DNA of 64,000 nt from assembly GCF_017993425.1 (NCBI RefSeq), contig NZ_JAGOMQ010000007.1, positions 56,211 through 120,210 on the forward strand, in the 5' to 3' direction. Positions 35,118 through 43,217 of this stretch are shown one piece after another (the stretch's first letter is position 1; every line of letters begins with the position of its first letter). Made by a program: the position numbers and the translations under genes. This DNA is from Amaricoccus sp. GTDB taxonomy: Bacteria; Pseudomonadota; Alphaproteobacteria; Rhodobacterales; Rhodobacteraceae. Under the pieces are notes generated by a model, which worked only from the letters and a program-made list of their open reading frames with translations, ran no database searches and had not been told where the DNA came from.

Positions 35118-36140
35118 ATGGCCGGGCTCACTCGTCCCGGCGGGCTTGCGCCCGCCCTGTCGCTTGCCGTGTCGCTCGCCGCCGCGCCGGCGCTGGCAAG
35201 CCCGCGCGTCGTCGCCGACATCGCGCCGGTGCATTCGATCGTCGCGGCGGTGATGGGCGGTCTCGGCGCGCCGACGCTGCTCGTCCAGCCGGGCGCGTCG
35301 GAGCACGACGCGGCGCTGCGGCCCTCCGACGCCGCCGCGCTCGACGCCGCCGACGTCGTCGTCTGGATCGGTCCCGGCCTGACGCCGTGGCTGGAGGGCC
35401 CGATCGACTCGCTCGCGGGCGACGCGGCGCGGGTGACGCTGGCCGATGCGCCGGGGATTCGGCTGCTGCCGCGGCGCGTCGGCGGGACCTTCGAGGCGCA
35501 CGAGCACGGGCACGCGGAGGAGGGTCACGACGACCACGGCCACGACGACCACGGCCATGACGACCCCGGCCATGACGATCATGACCACGACGATCATGAC
35601 CACGACCACGACGAGACCGGCGCCGACCCGCATCTCTGGCTCGACCCGGCGAACGCCGCGGTGATGGCGGGCGTGGTGGCGGAGGCGCTGGCCGCGGCCG
35701 ATCCGGCGAACGCCGACGCCTACCGCGCCAACGCCGCGGCCTTCGGCGCGGACGCCGAGGCGCTGACGAGCCGGATCGCCGCCGAGACGGCGCCGGCGCG
35801 GGGACGTCCCTTCGTGGTGTTCCACGACGCCTATCACTATTTCGAGGACCGCTTCGGGCTGCCGGCCGCCGGGGCGATCTCGACGAGCGACGCCGCGCCG
35901 CCGGGCGCCGTGCGGATCGCCGAGATCCGCGCGCTCGTCCGCGACGCGGGCGCGGTCTGCGTGTTCTCGGAGCCGCAGTTCGACCAGGGCCTCGTCGAGA
36001 CGGTGATCGAGGGGACGCCGGCGCGGGCCGGGGTGCTCGACCCGCTGGGCGCCGGGCTCGCGCCGGGGCCGGAGCTCTACACCGCCCTGCTCGACCGGCT
36101 GGCGGACGGACTGGTCGGCTGCCTGGCGCCGCCGGTCTGA
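35118..36140 (+). CDS. znuA: Zinc ABC transporter substrate-binding protein
   Basis: A 340-residue periplasmic metal-binding protein. The signal peptide ends near ALA|SPRVVADIAPVHS, whose His is the first zinc ligand. A His/Asp-rich flexible loop (about residues 130-175, built of repeated HDDHGHDD units and coded by repeated DNA at 35515-35620) is typical of ZnuA. DPHLWLDPANA and FVVFHDAYHYFEDRFGL supply further ligands. ATG 35118 has GGAGAGG upstream; the earlier in-frame Met at 35013 lies inside zur. The Asp/His loop is unusually regular. Confidence 0.95.
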   Translation: MAGLTRPGGLAPALSLAVSLAAAPALASPRVVADIAPVHSIVAAVMGGLGAPTLLVQPGASEHDAALRPSDAAALDAADVVVWIGPGLTPWLEGPIDSLAGDAARVTLADAPGIRLLPRRVGGTFEAHEHGHAEEGHDDHGHDDHGHDDPGHDDHDHDDHDHDHDETGADPHLWLDPANAAVMAGVVAEALAAADPANADAYRANAAAFGADAEALTSRIAAETAPARGRPFVVFHDAYHYFEDRFGLPAAGAISTSDAAPPGAVRIAEIRALVRDAGAVCVFSEPQFDQGLVETVIEGTPARAGVLDPLGAGLAPGPELYTALLDRLADGLVGCLAPPV

Positions 36141-36210
36141 CCGCCGCCCTCGCGGGTGGTGACAAGCGCCGCGCCGGAGCGTATCCCGCTCGCCGACGCG
36201 GGAGCGGACG

Positions 36211-36888
36211 ATGGCGCGGAGACAGGATCGGGCAAGCCGGGGCCGGGCAAGCCGGGGCGGGACGCTGCGGGCGGCGGCCGTCGCGGCGCTGCTCGCGCCG
36301 GGCGCGGCGCTCGCGCATCCGCATGTCTTCATCGACGGCGGCGTCGATTTCCTGTTCGACCCGCAGGGCCGGCTGTCGGAGCTGCGGGTGACCTGGGTCT
36401 ACGACGCGATCAGCTCGCACACGATGCTCGAGGATCTCGGCATCGACGCCGGCAAGGCGTTGACCGCGGACGAGGAAACCCGGCTCGCCGCCTACCAGAC
36501 CGAATGGGTCGAGGGGTTCGCGGGGGATTCCTACCTGTCGAGCGACGGCCGCCCGGTGGGGCTCGGCGGGCCGGAGGCGGCGGAGGCCGAGGTGCAGCCC
36601 GACGGGCGCGCGGTGATCCGCTTCAACCGTCGCGTGGCCCAGCCGTTCCGCCCGCGCCACGCGGTGGTCGAGGTCTACGACCCGACGTACTTCACCGGCT
36701 ATGCCGTCACCGACGCCCCGAGGATCGAAGGCCCCGCCGAGGGCTGCGCCGCCGAGGTCGAGCCCTTCAAGCCGACGGAGCGGCTGGTCGCGCTCCAGCT
36801 GAGCCTCGCCGAGATCGGCGTGGACGAGGATCCGAAGGACGACGTCGGCGCCCTCTTCGCCGACAAGGTGCGGCTGGAATGCCGTTGA
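36211..36888 (+). CDS. DUF1007 family periplasmic protein
   Basis: A 225-residue protein: an Arg-rich start, a hydrophobic signal (AAAVAALLAPGAALA) cleaved before HPHVFIDGGVDFLF, then the DUF1007 domain with LRVTWVYDAISSHTML, EWVEGFAGDSYL and VVEVYDPTYFTGYAV. DUF1007 proteins are commonly found with nickel/cobalt or zinc transport genes, and the mature His-Pro-His start could bind metal. It follows znuA by 70 bp on the same strand and is likely part of the zinc regulon (inference). Its partner NicO-type permease is absent from the window. Confidence 0.87.
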   Translation: MARRQDRASRGRASRGGTLRAAAVAALLAPGAALAHPHVFIDGGVDFLFDPQGRLSELRVTWVYDAISSHTMLEDLGIDAGKALTADEETRLAAYQTEWVEGFAGDSYLSSDGRPVGLGGPEAAEAEVQPDGRAVIRFNRRVAQPFRPRHAVVEVYDPTYFTGYAVTDAPRIEGPAEGCAAEVEPFKPTERLVALQLSLAEIGVDEDPKDDVGALFADKVRLECR

Positions 36889-37090
36889 CCGCCGGCTGAG
36901 ACGGCCGCCCGTGGCGGACGCCGGGTGGGCGGCGCTGGCGCATCTCGGCGTGGCGGCGGCGCGGCGGCGGCGAAGCAGTACTGCGACGCTCGGCTCACAA
37001 TTATGTGAGGAGGCCGCAACTATAGATAGATCAGCGTGGAATGGGTCGCGCGGTGCAATCTCAGGTTGCGGCGCACAAACCAGAACGCGG
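36889..37090. other. Intergenic region after DUF1007
   Basis: No gene is supported. It contains a 10-bp palindrome GCAGTACTGC near 36985 and an inverted repeat CTCACA-ATTA-TGTGAG at 36994-37009. GC content is lower than in the flanks. Open frames here on both strands are short and run through the intrinsic terminator, so they are rejected. Confidence 0.5.
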
Positions 37091-37126
37091 AAAACGAGAA
37101 GGCCGCCCGGCTTTCGCCAGACGGCC
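37091..37126 (-). terminator. Intrinsic terminator, probably of the urt operon
   Basis: On the minus strand an 11-bp stem (GGCCGTCTGGC with GCCGGGCGGCC, two G-T wobbles) is closed by a GAAA tetraloop and followed by TTCTCGTTTT. This is the clearest Rho-independent terminator in the window. It lies 180 bp beyond the urtE stop, leaving room for a short 3' UTR or a small RNA. Confidence 0.8.
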
Positions 37127-37305
37127 CCTCGACTACGAACAACGCTACCGGATTACCTGATGCACCATTTACGCTTGTCATCAACATAGCCTTGCTGCGG
37201 TGCAGTATCAAGGAAAAGCGCGCGGTTTCCGTCGCGTGGCGGCCGGCGCCCGGCGGATAGGCAGATTTCTGCCGCACCTGCCCAGGAATGGCGCGCGCTT
37301 CACGC

Positions 37306-38001
37306 TCATACCGTCATCCAGCGGCGGACCTCGTCGGGGTCCACCTCGGCGGCCGGGCCGGCGAGGACGACTCGGCCGCGGTCCATCACCGCGTAGCGGT
37401 CGGCGAGCTCGGCCGCGAAGTCGAAATACTGCTCGACCAGCACGATCGCCATGCGGCCCTGATCGCGCAGGTAGCGGATGGCGCGGCCGATGTCCTTGAT
37501 GATCGAGGGCTGGATGCCCTCGGTCGGCTCGTCGAGCAGGAGGAGCCGCGGGTCGGTGACCATGGCGCGGCCGATGGCGAGCTGCTGCTGCTGCCCGCCG
37601 GAGAGGTCGCCGCCGCGGCGGCCCATCATCTCATGAAGGACGGGGAAGAGGTCGAAGACGGTATCGGGGATGCGCCGCTCGCGCCGCGGCAGGAGCGAGA
37701 AGCCGGTCTCGAGGTTCTCGCGCACCGTGAGCAGCGGGAAGATCTCGCGGCCCTGCGGCACGGTGGCGACGCCGAGGCGGGCGCGGGCGTCGGGGCGCAG
37801 GCGGGCGATGTCGGCGCCCTCCCACATCACCCGGCCGCGGCTGACGGCGTGGCGGCCGGAGATGGCGCGCATCAGCGAGGTCTTGCCGACGCCGTTGCGG
37901 CCGAGCACGCAGGTCACCTGCCCCGGCTCGGCGACGACGGAGACGCCGCGCAGCGCCTGGCTGGCGCCGTAGGTGAGGTCGATGTCCTCGACGGAGAGCA
38001 T
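37306..38001 (-). CDS. urtE: Urea ABC transporter ATP-binding subunit UrtE
   Basis: A 231-residue LivF-type ATPase: Walker A GRNGVGKTS, signature LSGGQQQQLAIGRAM, Walker B LLLLDEPTEGIQPSI (the EGIQPSII stretch is typical of UrtE), and switch VLVEQYFDF. It energises the urea permease UrtBC together with UrtD. It begins 3 bp after urtD and is the last gene of the operon. Urease genes, which often follow, are absent. Confidence 0.95.
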   Translation of the reverse strand: MLSVEDIDLTYGASQALRGVSVVAEPGQVTCVLGRNGVGKTSLMRAISGRHAVSRGRVMWEGADIARLRPDARARLGVATVPQGREIFPLLTVRENLETGFSLLPRRERRIPDTVFDLFPVLHEMMGRRGGDLSGGQQQQLAIGRAMVTDPRLLLLDEPTEGIQPSIIKDIGRAIRYLRDQGRMAIVLVEQYFDFAAELADRYAVMDRGRVVLAGPAAEVDPDEVRRWMTV

Positions 38002-38004
38002 GTG

Positions 38005-38745
38005 TCAGCGCCCCAGATAGACCTCGACCACCTCGGGATTGGCCGAGACGTGGTCGAGGGAGCCTTCGGCCAGCACCGCGCCGCGATGGAGCACGGTGAC
38101 CTTGCAGTCGAGCGCGCGGACGAAGTCCATGTCGTGCTCGATGACGACGACGGAGTGCCTGCCGGCGAGCGAGACGAGGAGCTCGGCGGTGCGCATGGTC
38201 TCGGCGTCGGTCATGCCGGCGGCGGGCTCGTCGACGAGGAGGAGCTGCGGGTCCTGCGCCAGCAGCATCCCGATCTCCAGCCATTGCTTCTGGCCGTGGC
38301 TGAGGCTGCCGGCGAGGCGGCGGCGGGCCTCGGTCAGGCGCACGGTCTCGAGCAGCTCGTCGATGCGGGCGCGGTCGCGGCCGGTGAGGCGGTGGAAGAG
38401 CGAGGTGGGCACGCCGCGCGGCCCGGCGAGCGAGAGCATCAGGTTGTCCTCGACGCTCTGGGTCTCGAAGACGGTGGGCTTCTGGAACTTGCGGCCGATG
38501 CCGAGGCGGGCCGTCTCCGCCTCGTCGAGGCGGGTGAGGTCGACGTCCTCGTCCCAGACCACGCGCCCCGTATCGGGGCGGGTCTTGCCGGTGATGATGT
38601 CGAGCATCGTGGTCTTGCCGGCGCCGTTCGGGCCGACGACGGCGCGCAGCTCGCCCTTGGCGATGGCGATGGAGAGGCCGTTGATCGCCTTGTAGCCGTC
38701 GAAGGCGCGGTGGACGTCCTGGAGGTAGAGCTGGGTTTCCTTCAT
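38005..38745 (-). CDS. urtD: Urea ABC transporter ATP-binding subunit UrtD
   Basis: A 246-residue LivG-type ATPase: Walker A GPNGAGKTT, GRKFQKPTVFETQSVEDNL (the UrtD Q-loop block), signature LSHGQKQWLEIGMLL with Trp as in other UrtD, and Walker B LLLVDEPAAGMTD. ATG 38745 lies five bases after the urtC stop. It partners UrtE. Confidence 0.95.
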   Translation of the reverse strand: MKETQLYLQDVHRAFDGYKAINGLSIAIAKGELRAVVGPNGAGKTTMLDIITGKTRPDTGRVVWDEDVDLTRLDEAETARLGIGRKFQKPTVFETQSVEDNLMLSLAGPRGVPTSLFHRLTGRDRARIDELLETVRLTEARRRLAGSLSHGQKQWLEIGMLLAQDPQLLLVDEPAAGMTDAETMRTAELLVSLAGRHSVVVIEHDMDFVRALDCKVTVLHRGAVLAEGSLDHVSANPEVVEVYLGR

Positions 38746-38750
38746 GGGCG

Positions 38751-39881
38751 CTACTCCGCGGGCTCGGGCGCGGCGATGGCGGCCGGCGCGCCGCGGCGTT
38801 TCGCCGCCACGTCCTCGATCAGGCCGAGGACGCCGCGCGGCAGGAAGATGGTGACGAGGACGAACATCGCGCCGAGGACGAAGACCCAGGCCTCCGGCGC
38901 CGCGGAGGTGAGCCAGGACTCGACCGCCGAGACGATCAGCGCGCCGAGGGCGGCGCCGACGAGGGTGCCGCGGCCGCCGAGGGCGACCCAGATGACGATG
39001 ACGATCGAGCTCGCCGGCGAGAACTCGGAGGGGTTGATGATGCCGACCTGCGGCACGTAGAGCGCCCCGGCGAGGCCGGCGAGCATGGCCGAGACGGTGA
39101 AGACGAAGAGCTTGTAGTGCTCGACGCGGTAGCCGAGGAAGCGGGTCCGGCTCTCGGCGTCGCGCACCCCGACGAGCACCTTGCCGAGCTTCGAGACGGT
39201 GATGGCGCGGGCGAGCAGGAGCCCGCCGGCGAGCGCGAGGCCGGAGAGGACGAAGAGCGCGGCGCGGGTGGTGTCGGCGGAGAGGGGGAAACCGAGCACG
39301 TCGCGGAAGTCGGTCAGGCCGTTGTTGCCGCCGAAGCCCATCTCGTTGCGGAAGAAGGCGAGCATCAGGGCGTAGGTGAGCGCCTGGGTGATGATCGAGA
39401 GGTAGACGCCGGTGACGCGGGAGCGGAAGGCGAACCAGCCGAAGACGAAGGCGAGGAGGCCGGGGACGAGGAGCGTCATCAGGCAGGCGAACCAGAACAT
39501 GTCGAAGCCGTGCCAGAACCACGGCAGCCGCTCGTAGGAGAGGAAGACCATGAAGTCGGGCAGCTCGGGGTTCGCGTAGACGCCGCGGGCGCCGATCTCG
39601 CGCATGAGGTGCATCCCCATCGCGTAGCCGCCCAAGGCGAAGAAGGCGCCGTGGCCGAGGGAGAGGATGCCGGCGTAACCCCAGACGAGGTCGAGGGAAA
39701 CCGCCAGGAGCGCGTAGGTGAGGTACTTGCCGAGGAGCGCGACCAGCGTCGAGGGGACGTGGAGCGCCGAGCCGGGCGTGGCGAGGAGGTTGCCGGCGGG
39801 GACGGCGACGATGACGACGAAGAGCGCGGCGAGGAAGACGCCCATGCGGGCGTCGATCAGGCGGTCGGACTGCGGGGCCAT
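38751..39881 (-). CDS. urtC: Urea ABC transporter permease UrtC
   Basis: A 376-residue LivM-type permease with about nine helices. DLVWGYAGILSLGHGAFFAL and GGNNGLTDFRDVLG are strongly conserved UrtC blocks, as is ESRTRFLGYRVEHYKL with the EAA-like loop. ATG 39881 is given; a GTG two codons earlier would overlap the urtB stop. Confidence 0.95.
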   Translation of the reverse strand: MAPQSDRLIDARMGVFLAALFVVIVAVPAGNLLATPGSALHVPSTLVALLGKYLTYALLAVSLDLVWGYAGILSLGHGAFFALGGYAMGMHLMREIGARGVYANPELPDFMVFLSYERLPWFWHGFDMFWFACLMTLLVPGLLAFVFGWFAFRSRVTGVYLSIITQALTYALMLAFFRNEMGFGGNNGLTDFRDVLGFPLSADTTRAALFVLSGLALAGGLLLARAITVSKLGKVLVGVRDAESRTRFLGYRVEHYKLFVFTVSAMLAGLAGALYVPQVGIINPSEFSPASSIVIVIWVALGGRGTLVGAALGALIVSAVESWLTSAAPEAWVFVLGAMFVLVTIFLPRGVLGLIEDVAAKRRGAPAAIAAPEPAE

Positions 39882-39883
39882 CG

Positions 39884-41485
39884 TCACGCCTCCGCCGCGC
39901 GGCCGCGCTGCGGGAAGAGGCCGCGGGGACGCTTCTGGATGAAGAGGATGATGAAGACGAGGATCAGGATCTTCGCCAGCACCGCGCCGGCCCAGGGCTC
40001 GAGGAGCTTGTTGGCGATCCCGAGCGAGAAGGCGGCGGCGAAGGCGCCCCAGAGGTTGCCGGCGCCGCCGAAGACGACGACGAGGAACGAGTCGATGATG
40101 TAGGCCTGCCCGAGGTTCGGCGAGACGTTGTCGATCTGGCTGAGCGCCACGCCGGCGAGCCCGGCGATGCCGGCGCCGAGGCCGAAGGTCAGCGCGTCGA
40201 CGCGGCCGGTGCGGATGCCCATCTCGGCCGCCATGGCGCGGTTCTGGGTGACGGCGCGCATCTGCAACCCGAGCGCGGTGCGGCGCAGCAGCAACAGCAG
40301 CCCGAAGAACACGGCAATGGCGAAGAGGAGGATGCAGAAGCGGTTCCAGGTGATCGAGAGCTCGCCGAGCTGGAAGGCGCCGGCCATCCAGGACGGGTTG
40401 CCGACCTCCTTGTTGGTGGGGCCGAAGATCGTGCGCACCGTCTGCTGGAGGATCAGGCTGACGCCCCAGGTGGCGAGCAGCGTCTCCAGCGGGCGGCCGT
40501 AGAGATGGCGGACGATGCCGCGCTCGATGGCGACGCCGACGCCGCCGGCGACGAGGAAGGCGACCGGCACGGCGATGAGCAGCGACCAGTCGAAGAGCTC
40601 CGGCGCGTGGGCGCGGATAAGGGCTTGCGTGACGAAGGTGGCGTAGGCGCCGAGCATGATCAGCTCGCCATGGGCCATGTTGATGACGCCCATCACGCCG
40701 AAGGTGATGGCGAGGCCGACGGCGGCGAGGAGCAGGACCGAGCCGAGCGAGACGCCGAACCAGACGTTCCGGGCGTGGCTCCACATCGCCTGGCGGGCCT
40801 CGATGGCGGCGACGGCGTCGGCGGCGGCCTCGGCGACCGCCGGGTCGGGGTCGGCGGCGACGGGCGTCAGCGCGGCGACGGCGTCGCGGGCCGGCGCGGC
40901 GGCGACCCGCTCGACCGCGGCGACGCGCTCGGCCGAGGGGGCGTCGGATTTCAGGGTGGAGATGGCGATGGCGGCGTCCAGCGCCGTGGCGATGGCGGCG
41001 TCCTTCTCGGCCGCGCGGGCGGCCCGCAGGGCGGGCAGCGCCTCGGGATCGGCGGCGCGGAAGGCGGCCGCGGCGGCGTCGAGGCGGCGGGCGGGGTCGG
41101 GGTCCGCCAGCGTCATGGTGCCGAGGGCGGCGCGGATGGTGCGGCGCAGGCCGTTGTTGATCTTGATCGCCTCGGTCGAGCGGGCGGCGACGGGGCCGAG
41201 TCCGGCGCCGGTCAGCGGGTCGAAGCCCTGGGCGCGGCTGCCGCGGCCGGTGACGCGCAGGATGGCGCCGTCGTCCTTGCGCACTTGCAGCTCGCCCGCC
41301 CCCAGCGCCTCCAGCACGCCGACGGCGCGCGGGTCGCCGGTGCGGGCGATTTCCCCGACCACCTCGGCGCGGTCGCTGAAGCTGCCGTCGGGAAGGCGGA
41401 CCATCAGCTCCTCGAGCGTCTGGGCGAAGCCCGGGGCCGCGAGGAGCGCGAGCCAGACGAGCAGGGCGGCGAGGGGACGCATCAT
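39884..41485 (-). CDS. urtB: Urea ABC transporter permease UrtB, long form
   Basis: A 533-residue LivH-type permease. The first ~230 residues are a signal sequence (ALLVWLALLAAPGFAQ) and an alanine-rich extracytoplasmic extension with HEAT-like segments (DPRAVGVLEALGAG, DPDPAVAEAAADAV), as is normal for UrtB. The membrane part then carries GVMGVINMAHGELIMLGAYA, RPLETLLATWGVSLILQQ and GIRTGRVDALTFGLGAG. It forms the urea channel with UrtC. Confidence 0.95.
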   Translation of the reverse strand: MMRPLAALLVWLALLAAPGFAQTLEELMVRLPDGSFSDRAEVVGEIARTGDPRAVGVLEALGAGELQVRKDDGAILRVTGRGSRAQGFDPLTGAGLGPVAARSTEAIKINNGLRRTIRAALGTMTLADPDPARRLDAAAAAFRAADPEALPALRAARAAEKDAAIATALDAAIAISTLKSDAPSAERVAAVERVAAAPARDAVAALTPVAADPDPAVAEAAADAVAAIEARQAMWSHARNVWFGVSLGSVLLLAAVGLAITFGVMGVINMAHGELIMLGAYATFVTQALIRAHAPELFDWSLLIAVPVAFLVAGGVGVAIERGIVRHLYGRPLETLLATWGVSLILQQTVRTIFGPTNKEVGNPSWMAGAFQLGELSITWNRFCILLFAIAVFFGLLLLLRRTALGLQMRAVTQNRAMAAEMGIRTGRVDALTFGLGAGIAGLAGVALSQIDNVSPNLGQAYIIDSFLVVVFGGAGNLWGAFAAAFSLGIANKLLEPWAGAVLAKILILVFIILFIQKRPRGLFPQRGRAAEA

Positions 41486-41560
41486 CGGGGCGCGGGCTCC
41501 GTCGGGGAAAAGCCGCGCCGGGCCCCGGGGGGCGGCCCGGCGCGGCGCAGGCTCGGGAGG

Positions 41561-42850
41561 TCAGTTGGTCGCGCCGCCGCACTCGCCGGTCGCGGTGTTG
41601 AAGTTCCCGCACTGCATCGGCGCGCGCCAGACGCCGACGAGGTCCTTCGACTCGGGCAGGTAGTCCGACCACTCGTCGCCGAGCACGAGGCCGTTAGTCT
41701 CCCAGACCACGTCGAACTGGCCGTCGTCGCGGATCTCGCCGATCAGCACCGGCTTGGTGATGTGATGGTTGACGCTCATCGCCGAGAGGCCGCCGGTCAG
41801 GTTCGGCACCGCGACGCCGTTCATCGCCTCGATCACCGCGTCGGTGTCCGTCGTCCCCGCCGCCTCGACCGCCTTCACCCACATGTTGAAGCCGATGTAG
41901 TGGGCCTCCATCGGGTCGTTGGTCACGCGGTCGTCGTTGCCGATGAACTTGTGCCAGGCGTCGATGAACTCGGCGTTCTCCGGGGTGTCGACGGACATGA
42001 AGTAGTTCCACGCCGCGAGGTGGCCGACCAGCGGCGCGGTGTCGAGCCCCGCGAGCTCCTCCTCGCCGACCGAGAAGGCGACGACGGGGATGTCCGCGGC
42101 GGAGACGCCCTGGTTGCCGAGCTCCTTGTAGAAGGGCACGTTGGCGTCGCCGTTGATCGTCGAGACCACGGCCGTCTTCTTGCCGGCCGAGCCGAAGGCC
42201 TTGATGTCGCTCACGATCGTCTGCCAGTCGGAATGCCCGAACGGCGTGTAGTTGATCATGATGTCCTCGGCCGCGACGCCTTTGCCCTTGAGGTAGGCCT
42301 CGAGGATCTGGTTCGTCGTGCGCGGATAGACGTAGTCGGTGCCGGCGAGCACCCAGCGCTCGACGCCTTCCTCGTTCATCAGGTAGTCGACCGCCGGGAT
42401 CGCCTGCTGGTTCGGCGCCGCGCCGGTGTAGAAGACGTTCCGCTGGCTCTCCTGGCCCTCGTACTGCACCGGGTAGAACAGGATCGAGTTCAGCTCCTCG
42501 AAGACCGGCAGCACCGACTTGCGGCTGACGGAGGTCCAGCAGCCGAACACCACGTCGACGCCCTGGGTGGCGATCAGGTCGCGCGCCTTCTCGGCGAAGA
42601 GCGGCCAGTCGGAGGCGGGGTCGACTACCACCGCCTCGAGCGGCCGGCCGAGCAGGCCGCCCTTGGCGTTCTGCTCCTCGATGAGCATCAGCATGACGTC
42701 CTTGAGCGTCGTCTCGGAGATCGCCATCGTGCCGGTGAGCGAATGCAGGATGCCGACCTTGATCGGCTCGCCCTCCTGCGCAAGCGCCGGGGCGGCGGCG
42801 AGCATCGCCGCAAGCGCCGCGCCGAGCCGGAAACTGGTCAGTCCCTTCAT
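41561..42850 (-). CDS. urtA: Urea ABC transporter substrate-binding protein
   Basis: A 429-residue periplasmic binding protein of the Leu/Ile/Val/urea family. The signal peptide is MKGLTSFRLGAALAAMLAAAPALA|QEG. VGILHSLTGTMAISETTLKD is the UrtA fingerprint; CWTSVSRKSVLPVFEELNSI and YPVQYEGQESQRNVFYTGA follow, and the C-terminal CGNFNTATGECGG carries the conserved cysteine pair. ATG 42850 has GAGGGGATCG before it. It heads the urt operon; nitrogen (NtrC) control is usual for these genes but no clear sigma54 site is seen. Confidence 0.96.
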   Translation of the reverse strand: MKGLTSFRLGAALAAMLAAAPALAQEGEPIKVGILHSLTGTMAISETTLKDVMLMLIEEQNAKGGLLGRPLEAVVVDPASDWPLFAEKARDLIATQGVDVVFGCWTSVSRKSVLPVFEELNSILFYPVQYEGQESQRNVFYTGAAPNQQAIPAVDYLMNEEGVERWVLAGTDYVYPRTTNQILEAYLKGKGVAAEDIMINYTPFGHSDWQTIVSDIKAFGSAGKKTAVVSTINGDANVPFYKELGNQGVSAADIPVVAFSVGEEELAGLDTAPLVGHLAAWNYFMSVDTPENAEFIDAWHKFIGNDDRVTNDPMEAHYIGFNMWVKAVEAAGTTDTDAVIEAMNGVAVPNLTGGLSAMSVNHHITKPVLIGEIRDDGQFDVVWETNGLVLGDEWSDYLPESKDLVGVWRAPMQCGNFNTATGECGGATN

Positions 42851-43217
42851 CGATCCCCTCCTCGTTCGGGTATTGTGGTCGCAGGCGAGCCATTGGGCCG
42901 CGCGCCGCCATCGGCGGTCCGATGCCGGCACGCTGACGACGAGGGGAAACTAGCGTCAAGGATGGACGCCCTAATTTTTGGCGAACCATCCTGATTGATG
43001 GAATTTTGGGCTTATTGGTTTCACGTATGCGATCATCTGCGCCTTGCGTAGGCGTTTACGTCCGCTCCGCGCCGGCCAGCGTCTCCAGGTCGACCGGCCC
43101 CTGCGCCGCGGCCCGGCCGGCGAGGGCAGCGAGGAGGCGAACGGCCTGGAGGCGGCGCGGCGCATGGTTTCCCCTTTCGGCGGTCGCCCGACGAGGGCGC
43201 GCCGGGGGGCGCTTCCG
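42851..43217. other. urtA upstream region, no gene
   Basis: About 370 bp between dusA and urtA, both on the minus strand. It contains an imperfect dyad GGATGG...GCC/GGC...CCATCC at about 42960-42991 around an AT-rich core, which could be an operator or the dusA terminator. The AT-rich part (42970-43030) is the likely urtA promoter area. I found no TGGCAC-N5-TTGC sigma54 motif. Confidence 0.4.

Noticed and set aside
37020..37277. Possible 85-aa minus-strand protein
   Set aside because: It runs straight through the intrinsic terminator at 37091-37126, is not recognisable, and competes with a plus-strand frame of equal quality.
42851..43030. Sigma54/NtrC promoter for urtA
   Set aside because: Expected from urea genes in general, but I could not find a TGGCAC-N5-TTGC element on the minus strand.
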